Source: an uncultured Saprospiraceae bacterium (GTDB lineage: Bacteria; Bacteroidota; Bacteroidia; Chitinophagales; Saprospiraceae). From it: a stretch of DNA of 46,658 bases. The notes beneath the pieces are model-generated. The model did not search any database. It had not been told where the DNA came from and saw only the letters and a program-made list of their open reading frames with translations. Of the stretch, positions 7,259-16,667 are shown in pieces. Made by a program: the position numbers and the translations under genes. Within the stretch, counting starts at the first letter, position 1, and each line of letters begins with the position of its first letter. The stretch is taken from the NCBI GenBank assembly GCA_937934275.1, contig CALHAM010000035.1:1-46658 (forward strand), written 5' to 3'.

Positions 7259-7312
7259 AAAAAAGCCCTCCTCCAGCATTTCGCGGATAGAGGGCCATCC
7301 CAAAAACCGATT
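7259..7312 (-). terminator. Terminator with conserved upstream box, copy 1
   Basis: Read on the minus strand, a box AATCGGTTTTTGGGATGGCC (7312-7293) runs into a GC-rich hairpin (GCCCTC ... GAGGGC) and a run of six T. The 20-base box is identical in a second element at 46522-46571. It lies about 170 bases past the stop of the giant adhesin gene and probably ends that transcript. Confidence 0.75.
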
Positions 7313-7477
7313 ACATTCTTTATGTAGGACACATAGTTTCACCCGAAAGTTGCAGCAAATGTATGTTGATACATGGAATAGGTGGCCTCCCATTACCCTC
7401 ATTTTTCGACAAAAAGATGGTCCTCGTCCGCTGACTGTCGTTTAAAAGCCAGCAGAACAACAGAGTATTATTTCGGA

Positions 7478-10400
7478 CTACCGAACAAGGGTTACATCCC
7501 CGATGCGAACTATCTGACGCAGGCGCCCGCAGTAGTCCACCTCTACGGACAAATGCCAAACGAACACCGCCGGTTGCATCTCGGCCGATCGGAATGGTCC
7601 TCGCCACCCTTCTTGCGGGTCTTGCGTGCGAAACACCAGGTTGCCCCAGCGGTCGAAAATCTCTAAGCGATAATTGCTTAGGCTCAGCCCTGGTATGAAA
7701 TAAGGCCGGAATTGGCTGTTGTCTGGGTCGTTCGCCTCGGGAGCAAATACGTTGGGTATGTAGAAGAACTCAAAGTCGGGCCGCTCCTTTTCCCAGTGCA
7801 CGTGCACCTCTCGGCGCACGCGCTCGCACACATTGCTGACCTCAAGGGTATAGACACCCGGCACGAACACCTCAATTTGCGGGGTTTGAGCACCCGTGCT
7901 CCATTGATAGGTCAATCCTGCTAATGTGCCACTGACCGCGGGTGCCAGCAAAGTTCCCGAAGCACTACAAGGCAAAAGAGCCTGCTGATCTAAAGCAACC
8001 AATAAGGGAGCTAAAGCGGGCACTTCTGCTGGTTGCTCAAAGACGCAGCCATTAGCGTCTTTAAGTTGAAGAAGATATGGGCCGGGAAATAGGTTAGTGA
8101 AGTATGGCTCGTTTTGGTAATTTTCATTGTTCAAGGCGTATTGATATGGCGGTTGACCGCCAGAAGGCTGGCTTATCGCCAGCCCGCCCGTGCCGCTGTT
8201 GGCGCAAGAGCTCTGCGCTTGCACGCTAAAGGTCGCAGTGGGGTGTGCTGATACTTGCACAACGATCGCCGAATCGCAGCCCACCGAGTTGGTAAAGACA
8301 AAGGTACGCGTCTGGCCTGCTGGCAGTGCCGTGCCGCCAAACGAAAAACTCTCACCCGGACATACCGTAACGCGCAGCGTATCCATCGAAGTGGGTAGGA
8401 CACTCACCACCACAGTAACCACAGAGTCACATCCTTGGCTGCTGGTCAGTACAAAATCTTGCACTGTGCCCGCAGGCAAAGCGATCCCTTGATACACAAA
8501 TGGCTGATTCGGACAGGTACCCACGCGCAGGACGCTGTTCGTTAAGGGAATTTCGGCTACGATTACGGTGAGCAAGGAGTCGCATCCGTTAGTGCCTTGC
8601 AGGGTGAAAGTTTGGCTACTTCCGGCGGGGATGGGCGTACCGTTGTAGTTGTAGGCCGTTCCGGCGCAGGCGCTGACGTTGAGCACGGCGGAGGTGGGCG
8701 GAATTTCGGCCACAATTACGGTGAGCAAGGAGTCGCATCCGTTAGTGCCTTGCAGGGTGAAAGTTTGGCTACTTCCGGCGAGGATGGGCGTACCGTTGTA
8801 GTCGTAGGCCGTTCCGGCGCAGGCGCTGACGTTGAGCACGGCGGAGGTGGGCGGAATTTCGGCCACGATTACGGTGAGCAAGGAGTCGCAGCCGTTAGTG
8901 CCTTGCAGGGTGAAGGTTTGGCTACTTCCGGCGGGGATGGGCGTACCGTTGTAGTCGTAGGCCGTTCCGGCGCAGGCGCTGACGTTGAGCACAGCGGAGG
9001 TGGGCGGGATTTCGGCCACGATTACGGTGAGCAAGGAGTCGCATCCGTTGGCGCCTTGCAGGGTGAAGGTTTGGCTACTTCCGGCGGGGATGGGCGTACC
9101 GTTGTAGTCGTAGGCCGTTCCGGCGCAGGCGCTGACGTTGAGCACGGCGGAGGTGGGCGGAATTTCAGACACCGTAACAGTAACCAAGGAGTCGCAGCCG
9201 TCGGCAGTGGTGTATGCGAAGGTTTGCGTATTGCCTGCCGGAATAGGTACGCCGTCAAAAAGGACAGCTTCTCCAGCGCAAGCACTTAGTTGAATTCCAG
9301 TGATAAATGTGCTTGTGCACACCTGTTTAAGAAGCAGGGCGACTTGGCTGATAGCGTTGCAGCCCATGAGGTTGGTGCTGGCTTCGCCGATGATGACCTT
9401 CCAGCCGGGCGGTAGAGCGTTGGTGTCGACCACTGCCGAATAGCTACCTGCAGGTACAGCAGAGAAGGCGAAAGCGCCGTTGGTGCCCGAAAGCCCAGAA
9501 GCAACTGCAGCGCCGTTTTGCCGCAAGTGTATAAGTATACCATTGACGAGGGTGTCGCTGGCATCCACGACGCCATTGCCGTTTACATCGGCCCATACCT
9601 GTCCTAAAATGCTGCCAAAACCATCGTAGAGATTGAGTGTGAGTGGTCCGCTGCGGTTGGTACACCCAAAAATATCGGTCAGCTCGGCGTAATATGTTCC
9701 GCTTTGGTCAGGAGCAAAAGTGGGTGCTGTAGCACCTAGGATGGGATTACCGTTGAAGAACCACTGCCAAGCCGCGATATTGGGGAGCTGGGGAAGGCAC
9801 AGCGTGTCGGGTCGACAGCGCGTATGACAGCCGGCTGGGATGGCGGACACTTGTGGGCCAGGAAGAATGACCACAGAATTGCTCCGCATTTCGCAGCCAA
9901 ATTCGTTGATGACGCGCAGGAAATAGCGCCCCGGCTGGGTAGTCGTCAGCGGCACTCCCGTCTGACCGGTATTCCACACAAACTGCCAATTGCTTGGGCT
10001 TGGGCCACTGTATTGAAGGGTGTTTGCCGTTCCAGCGCAGGGAGGAGCTATAAGGTTGCTGATAAAAAATCCCGTTGGTACAGGATTGACGTTCACTACA
10101 AAAGGCGGCGACTCACTGGTGCAACCTGTAGTTAGGTCCGTTATCGTAACGGTGTATATGTGTATTCCTACAGGCAGGCGATTATTGCGCTGCTCGGAGA
10201 ATTCGATGCGCGCGCCCGTCCCGCCCGTAGACCAGCTGTACGTCAGCTGGCCTTGCCCTTGAGCGATGAGATACACATCGTCGCCTGCGCAGACGCTGTG
10301 CGACGGATAGGCCAGGCCGATTGTTTGACCCAGTTCATTGAGAATAGTTGCCTTAATAAGGGCATTTGGTCCGGGTACAAAGCGCACAGGCACCGGTGGT

Positions 10401-13400
10401 GGTGTATAAGTGCAGCCGTTAGCATCAGTAAGCGTAACGCCGTAGACGCCCTCTTGCGCAACAACAAGAGTATTGGCCTGGCTGCTATCGCTCCAGATGT
10501 AGGCAATGCCGCCCGCAGGAGCGGTCAGGGTAAGTGTTGCCCCTTCGCATAGCGGGGCCGGATGATTAGGCGCGATGCTTCCACCAAGCGTGTTGGCTAC
10601 AATCTCTATGGTGCGCGTTATGGTGGATGAGCAGCCGAAGGCGTCGGTGGCGATGGCAGTGATGGTGTAAGTTCCCGGCGAAAAACGGTGATAAGCGGGC
10701 GTTCCGGTGGCGGTGTTCAGCGTACCTGAGGTCGGGTCACCAAAGTCCCACGCGAGGTTTTCACCGTTGCCTTCAAACAGCAGTGCGTTACCTTCACAAC
10801 CGTTAGCCGGTGTGTTAATTAAGGGCTGTGTCGGTTGACGCACCTCTATTGTCTGCGCCGTAGTGGCGGTGCAACCGCTGTTGGCGGTGATGGTTAGGCG
10901 AATGGTGTAGCTGCCACCGATAGCGAAAACATGGCTCGGCTCGCGCAAGTTGGAAGTGTTGTTTGCCCCGGAAGATGGGTCGCCAAAATCCCAGTTCCAG
11001 GTAGCAATGCCGCTACCGGGCAAGTGACTGCTTCCTTCTTGAAACGCTACGGGCACGCCAGCACAAACCGTCGGAGCAGAAAAACGCGCCACAGCTTCTA
11101 CGCTAAACGGTTCGTAGAGGAAACACACCTGGCCGGTGCTGACGGTCTGGGCGAGTAGAAGCGCATTTTGATGACCCACTTCTGGAAAGACGCGGTGCAC
11201 CACGTCGCCCGAATCAGCTGCAAAAATCCCTTTCCCCCATTGGAAAAAGTACCATCGGGCAGACCCGGGCAAGTAGTCTGGTCCTCCGGCTTGAACGCCG
11301 ATAGAGTCGCAGCGCCCGGTGGGCAATATCTGAATAACCACTTGACCCGGTAAGCAGGGTGGCGCACCGCCAGGGACCGGTAAGCCTCCGCCTCCGCCTC
11401 CGCAATCTTGGATGATGCTGAGCGGACCTGCAGTGGCTGAGCAGCCGGCGGCATTGGTTACGCGTACGGTGTATTGGCCGAATTGGTTGGTGGTGAAGGT
11501 CGGTGTATTGCCGCCCACAGGGATGCCGTCTTGAAACCACTCGTACGTCAGTCCACCGCCAGTGTGCACCACCGCTTGCAAAGTTACATTTTGTGGGTTG
11601 CAGAAACTCGTAGCGTCGTTAGTAGAGAGTGTAACGTAAGGCGTTGTGCGCCCTGCAATGGCAAAAACCTCTTTTATTGGACAGCCGTCAGCATCTGTAG
11701 CCTCCACGACGTAATTTCCCGGGCCAAGCACTACCGTGTCGGCTGTGCCGAGCAGGTGGTGCTTGGCGTCGAGCCAACGATAGTTGAACAAGGTTTGGGC
11801 AGTGCGCACCACGGCAGTTTCGCCTACGCACAGCTCTGTCGGATGCAGCACAGTCGTCGGTTGGGTAGGCGATACAACTATGGAAAAGGATATTGTCTGG
11901 CCACAAGCCGAAGCTTGCAGCGTATGAACACCGCCGCGAGGCCAATAAACCGCTACCTGATGAGTTCCCTGGCCGGCGGTCAGGACGCCGGCATCGGCGG
12001 GCTGCACGCTCCATTGTATGTTCAGGCCCGAAAGTCCGTTTAGCTCGTATAGGGCAGTTTCGCCCATACACAGGGTGTTGGGTCCGGAGAGGATGGCTCC
12101 GCTGAGTGTTTGAACGTTCAGCAGAGCGGTGTTCGATAGGCAGCCTAACCCATCGCTCGAAAGCGCTTGAGCCGAGAGTTGGTACGGGCCATTGGGTTGC
12201 CACGTTATGTTGATGGGATTACCTAATACTGTTTGGGGAGGTGCCGGACCGTTCTGCACCGTCCACCGCACGGTGGTGCCGGCAGATACGCCTTCTGCTG
12301 TGTAAGTCAGCGTTTGTCCTGGGCAAGCCACTGGCGGACCGCTAATGCTCGTAGGCGCAGCGGGCAAGGCCGGCACACGCACGCCCCACTCGCGGGTGTC
12401 GGTGCAGGTTTGGGCAAGGTTGGCCGGCACAGCGCGCATGCGGTAAAAGCCAGAACCAGCATTTAGCGGCGCCGAAACGGCAGCAGACGGGCCAGGCGAG
12501 GTCCACACCGGAGAACCATCGGGGCCAAAGAGCGTCCAGTGGCTCGACAAGTTTTGATTATTCACCGTCAGGCGCGCTAAGAAATTAGCCGATGTACCGG
12601 CACACACTTCTACCGGCCCGTTGAGAAAAAAAGGCGACAGAATGCGCACTTCAATAGTGTCTTGGCCACCACAGCCCAAGTAACAGTTGTCGTAGCGCAC
12701 CGACAGGCGATGTACGGCGTTGGGATTGGCTGCGCCGCTCCACCGCACGAGTACTTGCGAAGTCCCTTGGCCCTCAACAATTGTGCCGCCGCCGCTAAGC
12801 GTCCATACGAAAGCCGTGCCGCCATAGGCCTCAATGCTGTACACCTCTTCAGCGTCGGGGCATACGCGCTGGCGCCCTTGAATCTTTGCACTATTATCTA
12901 TAATAGGTATGCGCACAAGGGTAGGGAAGGGACACACTGCACCTGTGCAGGCCTGTGGCGTCAACCAAATGTTGCCCACTGGGCCATTGTTCCATTGAAC
13001 CACAAGACTATCAGCACCCGGGATACCACCGCCTAACACGGAGCCATTCGGGCTGATGTTCCAGCTAATACCTGAGCAATTGGCCGCTGCGCGATAGGTA
13101 GCTACGCTTCCAGCACACAGATCACCCACACAATCCAGCGTTGGCGATTCAGCATCGAGCACTTCGATGACCGCCTCGGTCGTGTCGGTGCACAGGCAAC
13201 CACTAATGGCTACTAGTCGCACGGGGTAGATGCCTGGCTGGGTAAAAGTGTGTTGTACGTGGGTGGTTCGGATAACCGATAAGTCATCGCCAAAAAACCA
13301 TTCGTAGCGCTCGGCATTTTGGCTGCGGTTGTCGAACCAAACCGTTTGGCCCTTACAAATGCGCACCGTATCGCTGCCCGTAGGCGATAGAGGTTCGGTG

Positions 13401-14095
13401 TTAAAGGCAGCCTGTGGCTTCTCCAAAACGGTTACGCATAGACTTGCCTCGCCCACACAAGAAGGCTGGCTATTCGAAAAGACGACTACAGATACAGACC
13501 CATAGCCCGAAGCCCTCCAATGGACCGTTACAGCAGATCGGTGTGGCTCATGGACGATAAAACTATCGGCGCCAATGACTGACCAGGTAATATTGGGTAT
13601 CCCGCTAATGACAGGTGGCTTTTCAATAGAGTACGTAACGGTGCTGTTAGGGCAGACTCGATCGCATAGGTTTTCATCGGAGGCATCCGTACTGTCGGCT
13701 GAAGCACACAGAGAAGCATTAGACGAAACTATCTTAACCTCTACAAACGGCAATACGCGCACCTCTGTAGAACTGATGCCCAGTAGGCTGCCGTTGAGCG
13801 AAGTGAGGCTCACGGAAATTTTGTAGATACCCGATTGATAAAAACAAAACGTCGCCACACTGTCGGTGCTGGTGGCTACTGTTGTTCCACTGGCTGTAGC
13901 CTGCGTCCATTGGTACCCACCAATTGTACCGGTAGAGCCGCCGGGAGGCGTAGTAACGATGACCCGGTATGTGTAGCAACCCGGGCAGACGTTTGTTGGG
14001 CCTTGAATGATTATAGCGGTATTTTGGGCCGCCAATTTGCAGCAGAAAGCAAGAAATAAGCAAAGGGCGGAGAATACTCGGTTAAAAGGCTTCAT
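7478..14095 (-). CDS. Giant secreted adhesin-like protein with T9SS gliding-motility C-terminal domain
   Basis: 2205 residues with a signal peptide (ALCLFLAFCCKLAAQ). Many Ig-like/PKD-type beta domains follow; PKD cores are clear near 222-315 (YEWFFGDD) and 1000-1165 (WNWDFGDPSSG, LAWDFGDPTSG). A Gly/Pro linker lies near 900. An SdrD/Cna-B-like domain at about 1500-1560 carries a calcium-loop-like ADVNGNGVVDASD. Residues about 1595-1945 hold seven Cys-containing repeats of 51 residues, four nearly identical. An SprB-like repeat (about 1950-2020) precedes the gliding-motility C-terminal domain (from about 2110: YIPNVFAPEAND, LEIFDRWGNLVF), the T9SS type B signal. The role is probably surface adhesion or matrix; the partner is unknown. 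Single gene. Confidence 0.93.
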   Translation of the reverse strand: MKPFNRVFSALCLFLAFCCKLAAQNTAIIIQGPTNVCPGCYTYRVIVTTPPGGSTGTIGGYQWTQATASGTTVATSTDSVATFCFYQSGIYKISVSLTSLNGSLLGISSTEVRVLPFVEVKIVSSNASLCASADSTDASDENLCDRVCPNSTVTYSIEKPPVISGIPNITWSVIGADSFIVHEPHRSAVTVHWRASGYGSVSVVVFSNSQPSCVGEASLCVTVLEKPQAAFNTEPLSPTGSDTVRICKGQTVWFDNRSQNAERYEWFFGDDLSVIRTTHVQHTFTQPGIYPVRLVAISGCLCTDTTEAVIEVLDAESPTLDCVGDLCAGSVATYRAAANCSGISWNISPNGSVLGGGIPGADSLVVQWNNGPVGNIWLTPQACTGAVCPFPTLVRIPIIDNSAKIQGRQRVCPDAEEVYSIEAYGGTAFVWTLSGGGTIVEGQGTSQVLVRWSGAANPNAVHRLSVRYDNCYLGCGGQDTIEVRILSPFFLNGPVEVCAGTSANFLARLTVNNQNLSSHWTLFGPDGSPVWTSPGPSAAVSAPLNAGSGFYRMRAVPANLAQTCTDTREWGVRVPALPAAPTSISGPPVACPGQTLTYTAEGVSAGTTVRWTVQNGPAPPQTVLGNPINITWQPNGPYQLSAQALSSDGLGCLSNTALLNVQTLSGAILSGPNTLCMGETALYELNGLSGLNIQWSVQPADAGVLTAGQGTHQVAVYWPRGGVHTLQASACGQTISFSIVVSPTQPTTVLHPTELCVGETAVVRTAQTLFNYRWLDAKHHLLGTADTVVLGPGNYVVEATDADGCPIKEVFAIAGRTTPYVTLSTNDATSFCNPQNVTLQAVVHTGGGLTYEWFQDGIPVGGNTPTFTTNQFGQYTVRVTNAAGCSATAGPLSIIQDCGGGGGGLPVPGGAPPCLPGQVVIQILPTGRCDSIGVQAGGPDYLPGSARWYFFQWGKGIFAADSGDVVHRVFPEVGHQNALLLAQTVSTGQVCFLYEPFSVEAVARFSAPTVCAGVPVAFQEGSSHLPGSGIATWNWDFGDPSSGANNTSNLREPSHVFAIGGSYTIRLTITANSGCTATTAQTIEVRQPTQPLINTPANGCEGNALLFEGNGENLAWDFGDPTSGTLNTATGTPAYHRFSPGTYTITAIATDAFGCSSTITRTIEIVANTLGGSIAPNHPAPLCEGATLTLTAPAGGIAYIWSDSSQANTLVVAQEGVYGVTLTDANGCTYTPPPVPVRFVPGPNALIKATILNELGQTIGLAYPSHSVCAGDDVYLIAQGQGQLTYSWSTGGTGARIEFSEQRNNRLPVGIHIYTVTITDLTTGCTSESPPFVVNVNPVPTGFFISNLIAPPCAGTANTLQYSGPSPSNWQFVWNTGQTGVPLTTTQPGRYFLRVINEFGCEMRSNSVVILPGPQVSAIPAGCHTRCRPDTLCLPQLPNIAAWQWFFNGNPILGATAPTFAPDQSGTYYAELTDIFGCTNRSGPLTLNLYDGFGSILGQVWADVNGNGVVDASDTLVNGILIHLRQNGAAVASGLSGTNGAFAFSAVPAGSYSAVVDTNALPPGWKVIIGEASTNLMGCNAISQVALLLKQVCTSTFITGIQLSACAGEAVLFDGVPIPAGNTQTFAYTTADGCDSLVTVTVSEIPPTSAVLNVSACAGTAYDYNGTPIPAGSSQTFTLQGANGCDSLLTVIVAEIPPTSAVLNVSACAGTAYDYNGTPIPAGSSQTFTLQGTNGCDSLLTVIVAEIPPTSAVLNVSACAGTAYDYNGTPILAGSSQTFTLQGTNGCDSLLTVIVAEIPPTSAVLNVSACAGTAYNYNGTPIPAGSSQTFTLQGTNGCDSLLTVIVAEIPLTNSVLRVGTCPNQPFVYQGIALPAGTVQDFVLTSSQGCDSVVTVVVSVLPTSMDTLRVTVCPGESFSFGGTALPAGQTRTFVFTNSVGCDSAIVVQVSAHPTATFSVQAQSSCANSGTGGLAISQPSGGQPPYQYALNNENYQNEPYFTNLFPGPYLLQLKDANGCVFEQPAEVPALAPLLVALDQQALLPCSASGTLLAPAVSGTLAGLTYQWSTGAQTPQIEVFVPGVYTLEVSNVCERVRREVHVHWEKERPDFEFFYIPNVFAPEANDPDNSQFRPYFIPGLSLSNYRLEIFDRWGNLVFRTQDPQEGWRGPFRSAEMQPAVFVWHLSVEVDYCGRLRQIVRIGDVTLVR
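8553..9164 (-). repeat. Tandem 153-bp coding repeats (four near-identical units)
   Basis: The phrase GTGAGCAAGGAGTCGCA recurs at 8568, 8721, 8874 and 9027 with exactly 153-base spacing (51 codons); a diverged copy follows at 9180. Units encode ACAGTAYDYNGTPIPAGSSQ and a conserved NGCDSLLTVIV tail, and differ by a few substitutions. One more diverged unit lies on the far side and two on the near side. This indicates recent duplication or gene conversion. Confidence 0.93.
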
Positions 14096-14408
14096 AAGTG
14101 CAGGTGTGGTTGGCGATTAAGAAAAAACGCAGCGTAAAATCGCTATAAAGATGCGGCATATCGGGCGAGCGCTGCTGAAAGCACGTTGAGTTTTAAATGG
14201 GGAGCGCGTTTGGCCAAACACCTGGTTTACTACCTTCGCGACTAAGGTTTCTTTAGAGAAAAATGCCTTGACAGAAGCCGATTGGAGCTTCGCCCGGAGT
14301 ACTTGACATGAGGAGTTTTTCGAAAAGCAGTTTGCCTTCGTTATTCGTCGCCTCAATGCCCGGTATGGGATTTTTTTATATCAAAAAGGCAATCTTAGAA
14401 ACAAGCAC
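14096..14408. other. Divergent spacer, adhesin gene / esterase
   Basis: 313 bases without a convincing gene. On the plus strand there is a possible promoter: TTTG at 14209-14212, 18-base gap, TACCTTCG at 14231-14238 (one mismatch in the -7 box). The 12-base palindrome GTTTGGCCAAAC overlaps that -33 box. A 39-codon reading frame from 14308 overlaps the esterase start and is not convincing. Confidence 0.35.
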
Positions 14409-15071
14409 ATGGAACATCATACCCTGACCGTCAGTCGAACCGCTCACTACTACACCCTTGGCAAGCCTGGGGCACACATACGCCAGTTGTGGTTGGCCTG
14501 CCACGGCTATGCTCAGATGGCTGCTGAATTTTTGGAGCAACTGCGCCCCATAGACGACGGCAGCCGCCTCATCGTAGCGCCAGAGGGGTTGAATTACTTC
14601 TATAAGAAAGGTTTCGACGGCCCAATAGGAGCCAATTGGATGACCCGATACGAGCGCGAGGCCGCCATTGCCGACAACGGAGCTTACCTGGAAGCGCTAC
14701 TTTATCGGCACACAGCTGCTTTATCGCCTCAGGTGCGCATCGTGCTATTTGGCTTTTCACAAGGTGTCGCCACCCTATGCCGCTGGATTACACGCTATCA
14801 CCCACCGTTTCACGACCTCATTCTCTGGGCCGGATTGCCGCCCGAAGACCTCAGCTATCGCGAGCATTTGGATTACTTAGCCGAGCGAAACCTCTATTGG
14901 TACTTCAGCCCTGATGATCCTTTTCTTTCTCCTGAACGCCGAGAACAGGTAAGGCGCATCGAGGCGCGCGATGGGCTGTCCTTTCGCCCAATAACCTTTC
15001 AAGGTGCTCACGACATCCCAGCTGCAGCGCTCCAGGAGGCAGCCGAAAATCTACTCGACCGTTCGGTTTAA
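14409..15071 (+). CDS. Small alpha/beta hydrolase (phospholipase/carboxylesterase type)
   Basis: 220 residues, no signal peptide, so cytoplasmic. The nucleophile motif is GFSQG with Ser117; the acid is Asp169 or Asp170 in FSPDDPF, and the base is His201 in FQGAHDIP. The order and spacing match the carboxylesterase/phospholipase-like family (Abhydrolase_2), about 200-230 residues. LWLACHGYAQ at 27-36 carries the oxyanion-hole region. Substrate unknown; short acyl or acyl-thioester bonds are typical. It is convergent with rng, 45 bases apart, and stands alone. Confidence 0.85.
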   Translation: MEHHTLTVSRTAHYYTLGKPGAHIRQLWLACHGYAQMAAEFLEQLRPIDDGSRLIVAPEGLNYFYKKGFDGPIGANWMTRYEREAAIADNGAYLEALLYRHTAALSPQVRIVLFGFSQGVATLCRWITRYHPPFHDLILWAGLPPEDLSYREHLDYLAERNLYWYFSPDDPFLSPERREQVRRIEARDGLSFRPITFQGAHDIPAAALQEAAENLLDRSV

Positions 15072-15116
15072 AAGGCTTTGCGCGCGGGTGACTTCAGAAA
15101 AAAACTATAGGCTCGT

Positions 15117-16667
15117 TCAACTCAGCCGAATTTCGTCTTCGTTCTCCAGAAAAAAACGGTATTCAGTTAGCGCATAATCGGAGTGCGGAACAATGCGGAC
15201 CCATTTGTTGTATTTGATGAACCATCGCCAGCGATAATTCCACCAGCCGCGCAGCAGGTAGGCCTCGACGAAGGGGTGCACTCTCAGGTATAGGTCGCCT
15301 TTTGGGCGTGATTGCATGATGAATTCTAAATCGCGCTCGATATCGTCAGTCACCAATAGGGTGGCATTTACTTTGCCTGTGCCGCCGCACGTTGGGCAGG
15401 CTTCTGTAGTATCTAAGGTAACTTCCGGTCGGGCGCGCTCGCGGGTAATTTGCATGAGGCCAAATTTGGACAAGGGCAGAATGGTGTGCTGCGAACGGTC
15501 GTTGCGCATAAACTCCTCCATGGCCTTGACGAGTTGTTTGCGGTGCTCGAGGTTCTTCATGTCGATGAAGTCCACCACAATGAGGCCTCCGATGTCGCGA
15601 AGTCGAATTTGGCGAGCAATCTCTTCGGCGGCTTCCAAATTGGTTTTAAAGATCGTTTGCTCCACGTCGTGAGTGGTCATCTTGTGCCCGCTGTTAACGT
15701 CAATGACGTGCATGGCCTCAGTCCGCTCAATGACGAGGTAGGCGCCACTCGGCATAGTAAACGTCTTGCCGAAAGAGGCTTTTATTTGGCGAGTAACGCC
15801 AAAGGCATCGAACATGGGGCGGTTTCCAGTGTAGAGTTGGAGAATACCCACCTGCTCAGGGCTGATGCTTTGCAAATAGCTTTTAATTTCACTGTATAGC
15901 TCGCGATCATTGACGACGATGCGGCTAAAGGAGTCGGTCAGGAGGTCGCGCAGGATGCTAGCGGGTTTATCCAGTTCGCTAAGCAGCTTTGCCGGTGGGG
16001 TTACGGTTTTGAGCTGCCGAAAGATTTCTTCCCAACGGCTAAGCAGGGTGTTGAGTTCTTCGTGAAGTTCCTGTACGCGCTTGCCTTCGGAGGCGGTGCG
16101 CATGATGATGCCGAAGTTTTTAGGGCGAATGCTCTCAGCGAGCGTGAATAGGCGTTTGCGCTCTTCGGCGTCGGCAATTTTCTTGGAAACAGTAACCGAA
16201 TTGGAGAAGGGCGTGATGACCATGCAGCGCCCCGGCAGGTTGATTTCGCAGGAAAGGCGAGGCCCTTTGGTAGAGATGGGTTCTTTAAGAATTTGCACTA
16301 AGACAGGGTGGCGCTTGTCGAGTACTTGGTCAATTTTACCCGTTTTGACAATATCCTCTTCGAGTTTGAAATTGTCTAATCGGTGCGTTTGGATACTGCC
16401 GTTCATGACGCCAAGAGTCCATTTTTGGACCGAGCGAAGCTTCGGGCCCAAGTCAGTGTAGTGCAAAAAGGCGTCTTTGCGATGCCCGATATCTACAAAA
16501 GCAGCATTTAGCCCAGGCATCTGCTTGCGGACTTTCCCAATGAGGATATCGCCTACAGAGAAGGTGCTGTTCGTCTTTTGGTGGTGCAGTTCAAGGAGCT
16601 TTCCGTTTTCCAATAACGCTATTTCGATGCCTGTTGGACCAGCGTTGATAACGAGTTCTTTTTCCAC
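15117..16667 (-). CDS. rng: Ribonuclease G/E family
   Basis: 516 residues from a GTG at 16667. It begins VEKELVINAGPTGIEIALL, the family's usual N-terminus; an S1 RNA-binding domain follows (about 35-115: GDILIGKVRKQMPGLNAAFVDIGHRKDAFLH). The catalytic DNase I-like part has the Mg-binding acids in HVIDVNSG and GLIVVDFIDM, then the zinc-link CPTCGGTG. There is no long C-terminal scaffold, so it resembles RNase G rather than enterobacterial RNase E. It matures rRNA 5' ends and initiates mRNA decay. The frame extends to a TTG at 16715, but that lies inside a hairpin and adds non-family residues. It closes a block HU / TPR / COX24-like / rng, preceded by a 467-base leader with hairpins. Confidence 0.93.
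   Translation of the reverse strand: MEKELVINAGPTGIEIALLENGKLLELHHQKTNSTFSVGDILIGKVRKQMPGLNAAFVDIGHRKDAFLHYTDLGPKLRSVQKWTLGVMNGSIQTHRLDNFKLEEDIVKTGKIDQVLDKRHPVLVQILKEPISTKGPRLSCEINLPGRCMVITPFSNSVTVSKKIADAEERKRLFTLAESIRPKNFGIIMRTASEGKRVQELHEELNTLLSRWEEIFRQLKTVTPPAKLLSELDKPASILRDLLTDSFSRIVVNDRELYSEIKSYLQSISPEQVGILQLYTGNRPMFDAFGVTRQIKASFGKTFTMPSGAYLVIERTEAMHVIDVNSGHKMTTHDVEQTIFKTNLEAAEEIARQIRLRDIGGLIVVDFIDMKNLEHRKQLVKAMEEFMRNDRSQHTILPLSKFGLMQITRERARPEVTLDTTEACPTCGGTGKVNATLLVTDDIERDLEFIMQSRPKGDLYLRVHPFVEAYLLRGWWNYRWRWFIKYNKWVRIVPHSDYALTEYRFFLENEDEIRLS

Noticed and set aside
8597-9289. A 230-codon open frame on the plus strand with Gly/Val-rich repeats
   Set aside because: It is the antisense of the 153-bp repeats of the adhesin; the period and lack of stops follow from the repeat, and it has no start signal or family likeness.
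8400-9300. CRISPR-like periodicity
   Set aside because: The repeats are 153 bases, in frame, without unique spacers; they are coding repeats.
14117-14356. A 79-codon minus-strand frame in the spacer next to the adhesin gene
   Set aside because: Composition is not protein-like, no promoter or homology; likely chance.
14308-14427. A 39-codon frame before and overlapping the esterase
   Set aside because: No family likeness, no ribosome-binding site, overlaps the esterase start out of frame.
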